Translations under genes and position numbers: made by a program | From: Actinomycetota bacterium | GTDB lineage: Bacteria; Actinomycetota; Actinomycetes; S36-B12 | Direction: 5' to 3' | Length of the DNA: 7,704 bases | NCBI GenBank assembly: GCA_009702725.1 | Contig: WLHM01000054.1 | Location: 1-7,704 of the forward strand | Notes under the pieces: generated by a model | Databases searched by the model: none | Seen by the model: only the letters and a program-made list of their open reading frames with translations | What the model was told of the DNA's origin: nothing | Part shown: positions 1 to 6,424 of the stretch, one piece after another | Layout: each line of letters starts with the position of its first letter | Numbering within the stretch: position 1 is the first letter of the stretch

Positions 1-158
1 AGTTAATCCGCGATGAGGGGCCCAGGGCCGTCAAGTCACAGGTCATGGGCGAAGAACTCCGCGTATCGAGCAAAAGCCGCGATGACCTACAAGCGGTGCA
101 GACCTTAGTTAAAGAAGCCGAACTCGATTTTGCAGTGCAGTTCGTCAACTACCGCTGA
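1..158 (+). CDS. yajQ: YajQ family nucleotide-binding protein, C-terminal end (partial)
   Basis: The frame opening at base 3 encodes the last 51 residues of a YajQ (DUF520/UPF0234) protein and stops with TGA at 156-158. The visible part begins LIRDEGPRAVKSQ and carries the typical end of the family: the KSRDDLQAV stretch, a short helix, and the terminal FAVQFVNYR. YajQ proteins are small cytoplasmic proteins of about 160 residues with two ferredoxin-like folds that bind nucleotides; some bind cyclic di-GMP, but this cannot be judged from a C-terminal piece. The start lies to the left of the window. The gene runs tail to tail into the nuoI-like gene with only 13 bases between the stop codons, and I see no convincing terminator there. 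Confidence 0.9.
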   Translation, partial: LIRDEGPRAVKSQVMGEELRVSSKSRDDLQAVQTLVKEAELDFAVQFVNYR

Positions 159-171
159 ACGCAAGGCGCAC

Positions 172-519
172 TTAAGGCTTAGATTGCCAGGACTCGAGTT
201 CATTGATCCCCTGAATTAGCCCACCCGGGCTACCCGCTGCGTAATCAAATTCGCTATGCCATTCCAGTGCATCAAATGGGCAAACATCAACGCAAATACC
301 GCAGTACATACATAGCCCAAAATCGATGGTGAAGGTATCAAGGACACTGACAGTTCGCGGCCGGCGAGCGCCCGGTTCGGTTACTTCTTCATCATGGCTC
401 TCCAGCTCAATGCACCAGGCTGGGCACTCGCGTACGCAGATCATGCACGAGGTGCATGCCGATGCGGTGAGAGCGATGACACCGTGCGCCTGCGCTGGGA
501 TCCCACTCGGGTTTGTCAT
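172..519 (-). CDS. nuoI: NuoI-like 2x[4Fe-4S] ferredoxin-type subunit
   Basis: This encodes a 115-residue ferredoxin-like protein related to complex I subunit NuoI. It has two complete CxxCxxCxxxCP motifs: C22, C25, C28, C32 and C70, C73, C76, C80. The second lies in LCMYCGICVDVCPFDALEW, a typical NuoI sequence, so two [4Fe-4S] clusters are expected. An extra cysteine (C36, in ECPAWCIEL) follows the first motif. A charged insert of about 30 residues separates the motifs. I chose the ATG at 517-519 because it overlaps the nuoC stop as ATGA, which suggests translational coupling; a longer frame reaching 585 lies inside nuoC and adds residues unlike the family. There is no membrane segment. In complex I this subunit passes electrons towards the NuoB cluster. 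Here it ends a three-gene operon and could instead act as a ferredoxin for the divergent KorAB, which lacks a delta subunit. That role is inference. Confidence 0.88.
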   Translation of the reverse strand: MTNPSGIPAQAHGVIALTASACTSCMICVRECPAWCIELESHDEEVTEPGARRPRTVSVLDTFTIDFGLCMYCGICVDVCPFDALEWHSEFDYAAGSPGGLIQGINELESWQSKP

Positions 520-950
520 AGCTGAAGCCAATCTTCGACCACTCCGATGGGCTGCTGCTTGCGATGCGATGGCTGACCCGGCCACGGCTTCAGCATTCTT
601 GCGGCGAGCACCGTTGACTTAAGCATGGGTGGCGCACCAAGTAGTGAGCGCCGTAGCAGCGGGCGGTCATCTACTAACCCCACGAAATAAATCCCAAACA
701 TTTCAGCAGTTTCGCGCTCATGCCAAACCGCACCCAGGTAGATGCTGGCAAGGCTGGTGACTTCGCCTAACTTTGGGTCAATCATGGTTGCTAACAATTG
801 TGACTGCTTGTTCTCGGGGTTCACAACTCGGGCAATAACTTCTAGCTGGCTATCACGTTCATAAGCCGTCAGAAAATCAAAGAAATAAAAACCTCGCGCT
901 AGCAACTCACGAAATTCATCGGCCCAAAGTGCCGTATCAATATTGCGCAT
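516..950 (-). CDS. nuoC: NuoC-like 30 kDa subunit of complex I family
   Basis: This encodes a 144-residue protein of the NuoC (complex I 30 kDa subunit) family. The N-terminal half has the FYFFDFLTAYERD segment, where NuoC proteins carry FDxLxxxxxxD. The family signature follows at residues 76-89 as WHERETAEMFGIYF, then an LLRRSLL segment. The C-terminal tail has LAARMLKPWPGQPSH, which differs from the LRRILLPEDW ending of standard NuoC; I recall similar KPWPG tails in second-copy NuoC proteins of actinobacteria, but this needs a search. The ATG at 948-950 overlaps the nuoB stop (TAATG); a longer frame reaching 1298 is antisense-free but lies within nuoB and is not NuoC-like. In complex I and group 4 hydrogenases NuoC packs against, or is fused to, NuoD. 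No NuoD is encoded here, which is the main oddity. Soluble, and probably part of a complex with the NuoB and NuoI neighbours. Confidence 0.85.
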   Translation of the reverse strand: MRNIDTALWADEFRELLARGFYFFDFLTAYERDSQLEVIARVVNPENKQSQLLATMIDPKLGEVTSLASIYLGAVWHERETAEMFGIYFVGLVDDRPLLRRSLLGAPPMLKSTVLAARMLKPWPGQPSHRKQQPIGVVEDWLQL

Positions 951-1399
951 TAGTTGACCGGGATTTCGTCGCGTAATTGACGCAGACCCGCGATTAGTGC
1001 CTCGGGCCGCGGCGGGCAACCGGGGATATATACCGAAACCGGCACCAGTTGATCCACCCCCTTTGTGACACTCGGGGCGTCCCAATATGGACCACCGGTA
1101 TTGGCACAGGCCCCGAACGAGACCGCCGCTTTGGGTTCGGGGAGTTGCTCCCACGCGCGCAACACTGCTGGTGCCAGTGCATCGGTGACCGTGCCCGAGA
1201 TGAGCAAGATCGTGGCGCCGTGGCCTGGGCTCTGCACGGTTGCACTGTCGACTAGCAGCCCGGTGGTAATCGCCGAACCCACCTCGAGGGAGCAGCAAGC
1301 CAGCCCGATATCAAGGATCTGGACTCGCAGGCTGGGATCAGCGGCCACCACGTAGGTGCGCGGGCTTGCGGGCTGGTAGCCGGGAGGGGACGGGTTCAC
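950..1399 (-). CDS. nuoB: NuoB-like subunit carrying an N2-type [4Fe-4S] cluster
   Basis: This encodes a 149-residue protein of the NuoB/PSST family, which also includes group 4 [NiFe]-hydrogenase small subunits. All four ligands of cluster N2 are present: adjacent C35 and C36 in GLACCSLEVGSA, C98 in SFGACANTGG, and C128 in YIPGCPPRPEAL. The SGTVTDALAP segment also fits. The N-terminus is short and divergent: the usual arginine-rich, SLW-containing stretch before GLACC is replaced by DPSLRVQILDI, so quinone-site contacts may differ from those of standard NuoB. The start is the GTG at 1397-1399. It has no Shine-Dalgarno sequence, but a promoter just upstream would place the transcript start within a few bases of it, so leaderless translation is likely. 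It is first in the nuoB-nuoC-nuoI unit and divergent from korAB. It is probably a paralogue, since nuoN at the right edge points to a separate full nuo operon. Confidence 0.87.
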   Translation of the reverse strand: MNPSPPGYQPASPRTYVVAADPSLRVQILDIGLACCSLEVGSAITTGLLVDSATVQSPGHGATILLISGTVTDALAPAVLRAWEQLPEPKAAVSFGACANTGGPYWDAPSVTKGVDQLVPVSVYIPGCPPRPEALIAGLRQLRDEIPVN

Positions 1400-1408
1400 A
1401 AGGACGAG

Positions 1409-1437
1409 AGTATTGCCGGAGAGCCGAGAAGTGACAA
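1409..1437 (-). promoter_or_regulatory. Predicted sigma70-type promoter of the nuoB-nuoC-nuoI unit
   Basis: On the minus strand a TTGTCA -35 box (1437-1432) is followed by exactly 17 bases and an AATACT -10 box (1414-1409). Each box matches its consensus at most positions. Transcription would start near 1399-1402, so the nuoB GTG at 1399 would lie at or within about three bases of the 5' end, which fits the missing ribosome binding site. The rest of the 1400-1534 divergent region should also hold a korA promoter, but I found no clear one. The assignment rests on sequence match only. Confidence 0.45.
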
Positions 1438-1522
1438 ATACCTCCTATCGAATCCTCGCCCATGACTGCGCCGGGGCAACAATCACGGCACAATGGGGTT
1501 CACCATTCGGGCCGCTGGACTC

Positions 1523-1527
1523 GGGAG
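1523..1527 (+). promoter_or_regulatory. Shine-Dalgarno site that fixes the korA start
   Basis: GGGAG (within GGGAGAAG) lies seven bases before the GTG at 1535. The in-frame ATG at 1493 has no such site, and the residues it would add are not expected in the KorA family. This supports GTG 1535 as the start. Confidence 0.7.
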
Positions 1528-1534
1528 AAGCCAC

Positions 1535-3397
1535 GTGAGCAAGCAGGTTGTCCAACTCAACAGGGTCGTAATTCGCTTTGCTGGTGACTCCGGTGATGGC
1601 ATGCAATTGACCGGTGACCGGTTCACCTCCGAAACCGCCGGAATGGGCAACGACCTTTCGACCCTCCCTGACTTCCCCGCTGAGATTCGCGCACCTGCCG
1701 GAACTTTGCCGGGCGTCTCGGCCTTCCAGTTGCACTTCGCTGACCACGACATCATGACACCTGGTGACTCCCCCAATGTGCTGGTGGCGATGAACCCGGC
1801 GGCACTGAAAGCCAATCTTCATGACGTGCCGCGCGGTGCGGACATCATTGTCAACACCGATGAATTCACCAAGCGCAATTTAGTTAAAGTCGGATACGAA
1901 ACCAATCCCATCGAAGACGGTTCACTCGACCAGTTCAAAGTGCACCCAATTGCGCTGACTTCGATGACGGTCGAAGCCCTGAAAGAATTCGAAATTTCCA
2001 AGAAGGAGGCCGAACGGGCAAAAAATATGTTTGCCCTAGGCCTACTTTGCTGGCTCTATCACCGGCCCACCGAAGGTACCGTCGAATTTTTGAAAGCTAA
2101 ATTCGGTAAGAATCCAGAAATCATGAAGGCAAATCTGCGGGCTTTTGAGGCTGGCTGGTCGTACGGCGAGACCACCGAAGAGTTCTCGGTTCAATACGAG
2201 ATCAACCCAGCGCCGATGAAGGCCGGCACCTATCGAAATATGTCCGGGAATTTAGCACTTGCCTACGGCTTGATCGCCGCCTCGAAGTTATCCGGCCTAA
2301 ATTTGTTCCTTGGCTCCTACCCGATCACACCTGCCTCTGACATCTTGCATGAGTTGAGTAGGCATAAGCGCTTTGGTGTAATGACTTTTCAAGCTGAAGA
2401 CGAAATTGCCGGAGTTGGTGCCGCAATTGGCGCCTCATATGGCGGGGCGCTCGGTGTTACCACTACATCCGGCCCAGGCGTCGCCTTGAAGTCTGAGGCA
2501 ATCGGGCTTGCCGTCTCACTCGAGTTACCGCTACTTGTAGTTGATGTGCAACGCGGTGGCCCGTCAACGGGGCTGCCAACAAAAACTGAGCAGTCCGATC
2601 TCCTGCAGGCCATGTTTGGGCGCAATGGCGAAGCTCCGGTGCCCATTGTCGCCCCGCAATCTCCGTCTGACTGCTTCTTCGCAGCAATCGAAGCCGCAAG
2701 AATCGCCATCACCTACCGCACGCCGGTGTTCTTGCTTTCAGATGGCTATCTCGCAAATGGATCTGAGCCTTGGTGCGTACCCGACGTCAGCCTGCTGGCC
2801 AAGATCGATCCCAACTTCGCCACCGAACTCAACCATGAAGCCGCTGATGGCACCATGGAGTTTTGGCCGTATCTTCGTGATCCCGAAACCCTTGCCCGCC
2901 CCTGGGCGATACCCGGGACCGCGGGCCTCGAGCACCGAATTGGTGGTATCGAGAAAGCCGACGGAGCCGGCACCATCTCATACGACGCAGACAATCACGA
3001 CAAAATGGTTCGGTTGCGCCAAGCAAAAGTGGATGCCATTGCGCGCACTATCCCCGAACTCGTGGTCGACGACCCTGACGGGGATGCCCGCGTCTTGATT
3101 ATGGGCTGGGGGTCTACCTACGGTCCAATTGGTGCCGCTTGCCGTTTGGTGCGCGCTGAGGGCAAGTCGGTGGCCCAAATTCATTTGCGCCATGTCAACC
3201 CTTTCCCGTCGAATCTTGAGACGATCCTCAAGAGCTACGACAGAGTAATCTTGCCCGAAATGAATCTAGGCCAACTTTCGATGCTCCTTCGCGCCAAGTA
3301 TCTAGTCGACATCATCGGTTACAACCAAGTAAGAGGCATGCCATTTAAGTCAGATGAACTAGCAACCGTGATTAATGACGTACTCGAGAGCATGTGA
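1535..3397 (+). CDS. korA: 2-oxoglutarate:ferredoxin oxidoreductase, alpha (fused gamma-alpha) subunit
   Basis: This encodes a 620-residue KorA, the larger subunit of the CoA-dependent 2-oxoacid:ferredoxin oxidoreductase that converts 2-oxoglutarate to succinyl-CoA and CO2 in the cytoplasm. The gamma domain comes first (about residues 8-190), opening with the nucleotide-binding-like FAGDSGDGMQ at 15-24. The alpha (pyrimidine-binding) domain follows from about 230, with YPITPAS at 262-268 and QRGGPSTGLPTKTEQSD at 339-355. The C-terminal domain has HVNPFP and PEMNLGQL. Length and domain order match actinobacterial KorA such as the M. tuberculosis enzyme. The GTG start is chosen for its Shine-Dalgarno site; the ATG at 1493 would add 14 residues. 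korB starts seven bases after the stop. Preference for 2-oxoglutarate over other 2-oxoacids is inferred from family resemblance, since no substrate-fixing residue can be read with certainty. Confidence 0.92.
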   Translation: MSKQVVQLNRVVIRFAGDSGDGMQLTGDRFTSETAGMGNDLSTLPDFPAEIRAPAGTLPGVSAFQLHFADHDIMTPGDSPNVLVAMNPAALKANLHDVPRGADIIVNTDEFTKRNLVKVGYETNPIEDGSLDQFKVHPIALTSMTVEALKEFEISKKEAERAKNMFALGLLCWLYHRPTEGTVEFLKAKFGKNPEIMKANLRAFEAGWSYGETTEEFSVQYEINPAPMKAGTYRNMSGNLALAYGLIAASKLSGLNLFLGSYPITPASDILHELSRHKRFGVMTFQAEDEIAGVGAAIGASYGGALGVTTTSGPGVALKSEAIGLAVSLELPLLVVDVQRGGPSTGLPTKTEQSDLLQAMFGRNGEAPVPIVAPQSPSDCFFAAIEAARIAITYRTPVFLLSDGYLANGSEPWCVPDVSLLAKIDPNFATELNHEAADGTMEFWPYLRDPETLARPWAIPGTAGLEHRIGGIEKADGAGTISYDADNHDKMVRLRQAKVDAIARTIPELVVDDPDGDARVLIMGWGSTYGPIGAACRLVRAEGKSVAQIHLRHVNPFPSNLETILKSYDRVILPEMNLGQLSMLLRAKYLVDIIGYNQVRGMPFKSDELATVINDVLESM

Positions 3398-3402
3398 GGA
3401 AG
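3396..3402 (+). promoter_or_regulatory. korB Shine-Dalgarno site overlapping the korA stop
   Basis: GAGGAAG shares its first two bases with the korA TGA stop and lies just before the korB ATG at 3405. This supports that ATG over the upstream one at 3375, which is inside korA, and suggests coupled translation of the two subunits. Confidence 0.65.
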
Positions 3403-3404
3403 AC

Positions 3405-4460
3405 ATGACAACTGATGCATTCCCAGCCCTGTCGTTAGTCCCGAAAGCTGAGGCGCTACAGACGGCCAAGGATTTCAAGTCAGACCAAGAAGTGCGTTGG
3501 TGCCCAGGATGTGGTGACTACGCGATCTTGTCGACAGTACAAAGCTTCCTGCCTGATCTTGGATTAAAGCGCGAGAATATTGTCTTCGTTTCCGGTATCG
3601 GTTGCTCTTCACGTTTCCCCTACTACCTCGATACCTTCGGCCTGCATTCGATCCACGGACGAGCTCCGGCGATTGCCACGGGGCTCGCAACTTCACGTCC
3701 CGACCTTTCGGTTTGGGTAATCACCGGTGACGGAGATGCCCTGAGCATCGGTGGTAATCATTTGATTCACGCATTGCGCCGCAATGTAAACCTCAAAATC
3801 TTGTTATTCAATAACCGGATTTACGGCTTAACTAAAGGTCAGTACTCCCCCACCTCCGAGCGCGGCAAGATCACCAAGTCATCTCCGCAGGGCTCACTTG
3901 ACTACTCCTTTAATCCAGTCTCATTGGCACTTGGCGCCGAGGCTACTTTCGTTGCACGCACCATTGACTCTGACCGCAAGCACCTAACCGAAGTGCTAAC
4001 CGCGGCAGCGGGCCACGAAGGCACTGCGCTCGTCGAGATTTACCAAAATTGCAATATCTTCAATGACAATGCATGGGAACCCCTCAAGGACACCGATACC
4101 CGCGATGACCTAATGATGCGTTTAGTGCACGGTGAACCAATCCGCTTCGGCAAAGAGCAAGAAAAGGGTGTCATGCGCAAGGCCGATGGTCACCTTGAGG
4201 TAGTCGAGGTTGCCAAGGTTGGTCTTGACAACATCATCAGCCACGATGCCCACGCAAAGGACCCAGGCCTGGCGTTCGCGCTTTCACGCCTTTCTAACCC
4301 GCGCACTTTGGAGAACACTCCCATTGGGGTTTTCCGCGACATCACCCGTCCGTCTTATGACCGGCTGATGCGCGAGCAGATTGCCGAAGTGACCGAATCC
4401 CAAGGCTCTGGTGACCTGCAGACATTACTCTTCGGCAATGACACCTGGGCTGTGTCCTGA
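3405..4460 (+). CDS. korB: 2-oxoglutarate:ferredoxin oxidoreductase, beta (TPP-binding) subunit
   Basis: This encodes a 351-residue KorB, the thiamine diphosphate-binding partner of KorA. Cysteines placed as in the [4Fe-4S] ligands of this family are C33 and C36 (WCPGCGDYA), C67 (GIGCSSR) and C216 (YQNCNIF). The diphosphate/Mg2+ motif begins GDGDALSIGGNH at residue 108 and ends with the NNRIYGLTKGQ segment at 136-146. The HGRAPAIATG stretch is also typical. The C-terminal 100 residues are the extension usual in KorB. There is no ferredoxin (delta) domain in KorA or KorB, as in other actinobacterial Kor enzymes, so electrons must leave to a separate ferredoxin. ATG 3405 is supported by its ribosome binding site. 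The last bases overlap the proposed rarD start. In aerobic actinobacteria such an enzyme can close or supplement the TCA cycle where 2-oxoglutarate dehydrogenase is weak or absent. Confidence 0.93.
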   Translation: MTTDAFPALSLVPKAEALQTAKDFKSDQEVRWCPGCGDYAILSTVQSFLPDLGLKRENIVFVSGIGCSSRFPYYLDTFGLHSIHGRAPAIATGLATSRPDLSVWVITGDGDALSIGGNHLIHALRRNVNLKILLFNNRIYGLTKGQYSPTSERGKITKSSPQGSLDYSFNPVSLALGAEATFVARTIDSDRKHLTEVLTAAAGHEGTALVEIYQNCNIFNDNAWEPLKDTDTRDDLMMRLVHGEPIRFGKEQEKGVMRKADGHLEVVEVAKVGLDNIISHDAHAKDPGLAFALSRLSNPRTLENTPIGVFRDITRPSYDRLMREQIAEVTESQGSGDLQTLLFGNDTWAVS

Positions 4461-5407
4461 GTCATCAAGACGAACACCGAAGAGCCACACAGGGTCTGCT
4501 ATTTGGCGTTGCAGCATATGGTCTTTGGGGTATGTTCCCGCTCTACTTCGCGCTACTTGATTCGGTCTCGCCTTTTGAAATTGTCGCGCATCGAGTCATC
4601 TGGTCACTGGTACTCCTCTGCATCATAATCACGGCTACGCGGGGCTGGCTAAAAATGTTTGAAGCCCTGCGTGACCGAAAGTCGGTGGGCTTGTTAGCAA
4701 TTGCCTCAGTGGTGCTGAGTATCAACTGGCTGGTTTACGTCTACTCCGTTTCCATTAACGAAGTTGTTCAAGCCTCCCTCGGCTACTTTATTAACCCATT
4801 AGTATCTGTCGCGCTAGGCGTAATACTGCTTGGTGAACGGCTCCGCAAAGTTCAATGGTTTGCGGTGGGGCTGGCGATACTCGCGGTTTTGGTGCTGACT
4901 GTTTCTTATGGAGCCATACCCTGGATCAGCCTGATTCTTGCCCTCTCATTCGCCTGCTACGGCCTAATTAAGAAGTTTGTCGGATACGGCGCTGTCGAGA
5001 GTTTGACCATCGAAACCGCGGTACTGAGCCCGGTTGCGATTATCTTTCTGGTCACTTTGGAGAGTTCATTAGCCGCAGCATTCGTCGAAGATGGTCTTTC
5101 AATCAGCCTGATGCTGCTACTCCTCGGCCCGATTACGGCGATCCCGCTCCTCGCATTCGGGGCGGCGGCAACGCGCCTGCCACTCTCAATGTTGGGATTA
5201 CTGCAGTACATCACACCGATACTTATTTTCACCTTCGGTGTCACAATATTTCACGATTCCATGTCGACTTCGCGCTGGATCGGATTTGTTATCGTCTGGA
5301 TCGCACTCATTGTGTTCTCGGTCGATGCGGTACGCCAGGTGAAAAAGGCCGGAAACGACCGGCGCAGTGTGATCGCCCAGTCGCTCGAGGTCACCGAACC
5401 CGACTAG
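4457..5407 (+). CDS. rarD: RarD-type EamA/DMT family permease, probable CTG start
   Basis: This encodes an inner-membrane protein of the drug/metabolite transporter superfamily, RarD branch, with about ten predicted membrane helices. Family landmarks include HRVIWSLV, ASLGYFINPLVSVALGV followed by LLGERL, and QYITPILIF near the end. The first ATG (4532) would begin in the middle of helix 1. The frame stays open upstream to a TGA at 4439-4441, and the extra residues (DEHRRATQGLLFGVAAYG, then LWG) are a good RarD N-terminus. No ATG, GTG or TTG occurs in that extension. The CTG at 4457-4459 gives a 316-residue protein of normal length and overlaps the korB stop as CTGA, like the common ATGA coupling. 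I see no clear Shine-Dalgarno site. The substrate is unknown; the name comes from chloramphenicol-sensitivity work in other bacteria and should not be read as drug export. A base error at the start codon is the main alternative. Confidence 0.85.
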   Translation: MSHQDEHRRATQGLLFGVAAYGLWGMFPLYFALLDSVSPFEIVAHRVIWSLVLLCIIITATRGWLKMFEALRDRKSVGLLAIASVVLSINWLVYVYSVSINEVVQASLGYFINPLVSVALGVILLGERLRKVQWFAVGLAILAVLVLTVSYGAIPWISLILALSFACYGLIKKFVGYGAVESLTIETAVLSPVAIIFLVTLESSLAAAFVEDGLSISLMLLLLGPITAIPLLAFGAAATRLPLSMLGLLQYITPILIFTFGVTIFHDSMSTSRWIGFVIVWIALIVFSVDAVRQVKKAGNDRRSVIAQSLEVTEPD

Positions 5408-5416
5408 TTCTGTTAC

Positions 5417-6412
5417 TTAACCGGTACGAGTAACCACGTAATCGCAAAGTGTCTCTAGGGCCGTTTTGGGCGCACCCGCCGGTAAGGGTGCTAGCACCGC
5501 ACGCGCTTCATCCGCCCATCTGCCTGCTTCGACCCGGGCTTCGTCAAGGGCACGGTGGCCGCGCAATAAAGCTAGAGCTTCAGCATGCTCGGTATCGTCG
5601 GGTAGTGGGCGCTGCAATAATTCACGTAGTCGCCCATCAGCTGGATCATTTCCTCCTAGCGCGATCAAAGTCGCCAGAGTCGGCACCCCCTCACGCAGGT
5701 CAATGCCTGGGGTCTTCCCCGATTGCGCCGAGTCAGAAGTGATGTCGACGATGTCATCGGCAAGTTGGAAAGCTACTCCGATTAGCTCACCGAATCGGGT
5801 CAATACCTCAGTCACATCGGGGCTCGCGCCGGACATCATGGCACCGTACCGGCAACTCGTCGCTATCAACGACCCGGTTTTGTCAGCCAAGACCGCAAGG
5901 TGATGCTTAACCGGATCCATCCCATCGGCTGGGCCCACCGATTCCAGAATCTGGCCGGTACACAGGCGCTCGAACGTTTCAGCTTGAATGCGAACGGCGT
6001 CTGGGCCAAGGTTTGCAAGAATCCCAGAAGATCGGGCGAACAGAAAGTCGCCCGTCAAGATCGCCACCGAGTTACCCCAACGTGCATTAGCGGTTTCAGC
6101 ACCTCGGCGCACCTCGGCTTCGTCCATCACATCATCGTGGTACAAAGTCGCAACATGGGTAAGTTCAACAGCAACCGCGGCGGCAATCACCGCCTCGGCC
6201 GCCGGATTACCAAAATGCGCTGACAGCAGTACCAGCAAGGGGCGAAAACGCTTACCTCCGGCATCAACTAGATGCCTTGATACTGTCGTGACAAACGGGT
6301 AGTCACTACGCACTGCTTGATCCAGCGCCGCTTCAACCCGAGCCAACCCCTGTGCAAGATCATTTTCGAGGGTCGGGTCAGGCGAAAAGCGGTCCAGAGT
6401 GGGTAGCAACAT
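5417..6412 (-). CDS. Long-chain all-trans polyprenyl diphosphate synthase (likely menaquinone side chain)
   Basis: This encodes a 331-residue trans-isoprenyl diphosphate synthase that adds isopentenyl diphosphate units to an allylic primer. Landmarks in order are GGKRFRP (52-58), the first aspartate-rich motif DDVMD (93-97), the RRG at 102-104, KTG (178-180), the second aspartate-rich motif DDIVD (219-223) in FQLADDIVD, and GIDLREGVPTL (236-246). The fifth residue before the first motif is alanine (A88), a small residue, which in this family favours long products; the chain length itself cannot be read. The ATG at 6412 follows the nuoN stop by 12 bases, so the two genes probably share a transcript. 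That position points to synthesis of a quinone tail, as in the heptaprenyl/octaprenyl synthases of other actinobacteria, rather than carotenoid synthesis. No clear Shine-Dalgarno site precedes the start. The gene converges on rarD with 9 bases between the stop codons. Confidence 0.88.
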   Translation of the reverse strand: MLLPTLDRFSPDPTLENDLAQGLARVEAALDQAVRSDYPFVTTVSRHLVDAGGKRFRPLLVLLSAHFGNPAAEAVIAAAVAVELTHVATLYHDDVMDEAEVRRGAETANARWGNSVAILTGDFLFARSSGILANLGPDAVRIQAETFERLCTGQILESVGPADGMDPVKHHLAVLADKTGSLIATSCRYGAMMSGASPDVTEVLTRFGELIGVAFQLADDIVDITSDSAQSGKTPGIDLREGVPTLATLIALGGNDPADGRLRELLQRPLPDDTEHAEALALLRGHRALDEARVEAGRWADEARAVLAPLPAGAPKTALETLCDYVVTRTG

Positions 6413-6424
6413 GAGGCAAAGGTA

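Noticed and set aside
159..171. Terminator between yajQ and nuoI
   Set aside because: Only 13 bases separate the stops, and I could not find a stable hairpin with a T-tract on either strand.
326..622. Plus-strand open frame of 98 codons opposite nuoI and nuoC
   Set aside because: It is antisense to two genes with clear family motifs, has no recognisable domain and no supporting ribosome binding site.
172..1399. The trio read as hydrogenase subunits with an active [NiFe] site
   Set aside because: No large subunit with the CxxC nickel ligands is encoded here, and NuoB has GLACC rather than the hydrogenase-type GxCNGC motif.
1493..1534. ATG at 1493 as the korA start
   Set aside because: No Shine-Dalgarno site precedes it, and GTG 1535 has a strong one at ideal spacing.
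2541..3098. 185-codon plus-strand frame inside korA
   Set aside because: It overlaps conserved KorA motifs in another frame; the composition is that of an out-of-frame translation in GC-rich DNA.
5412..5434. Inverted repeat GTTACT/AGTAAC between rarD and the prenyl synthase as a terminator
   Set aside because: The stem is only six AT-rich base pairs with an 11-base loop, there is no T-run, and most of it lies inside the 3' end of the prenyl synthase gene.
5466..5903. 145-codon plus-strand frame opposite the prenyl synthase
   Set aside because: Antisense shadow of a strongly conserved gene; low-complexity Ser/Ala/Arg-rich product with no motif.
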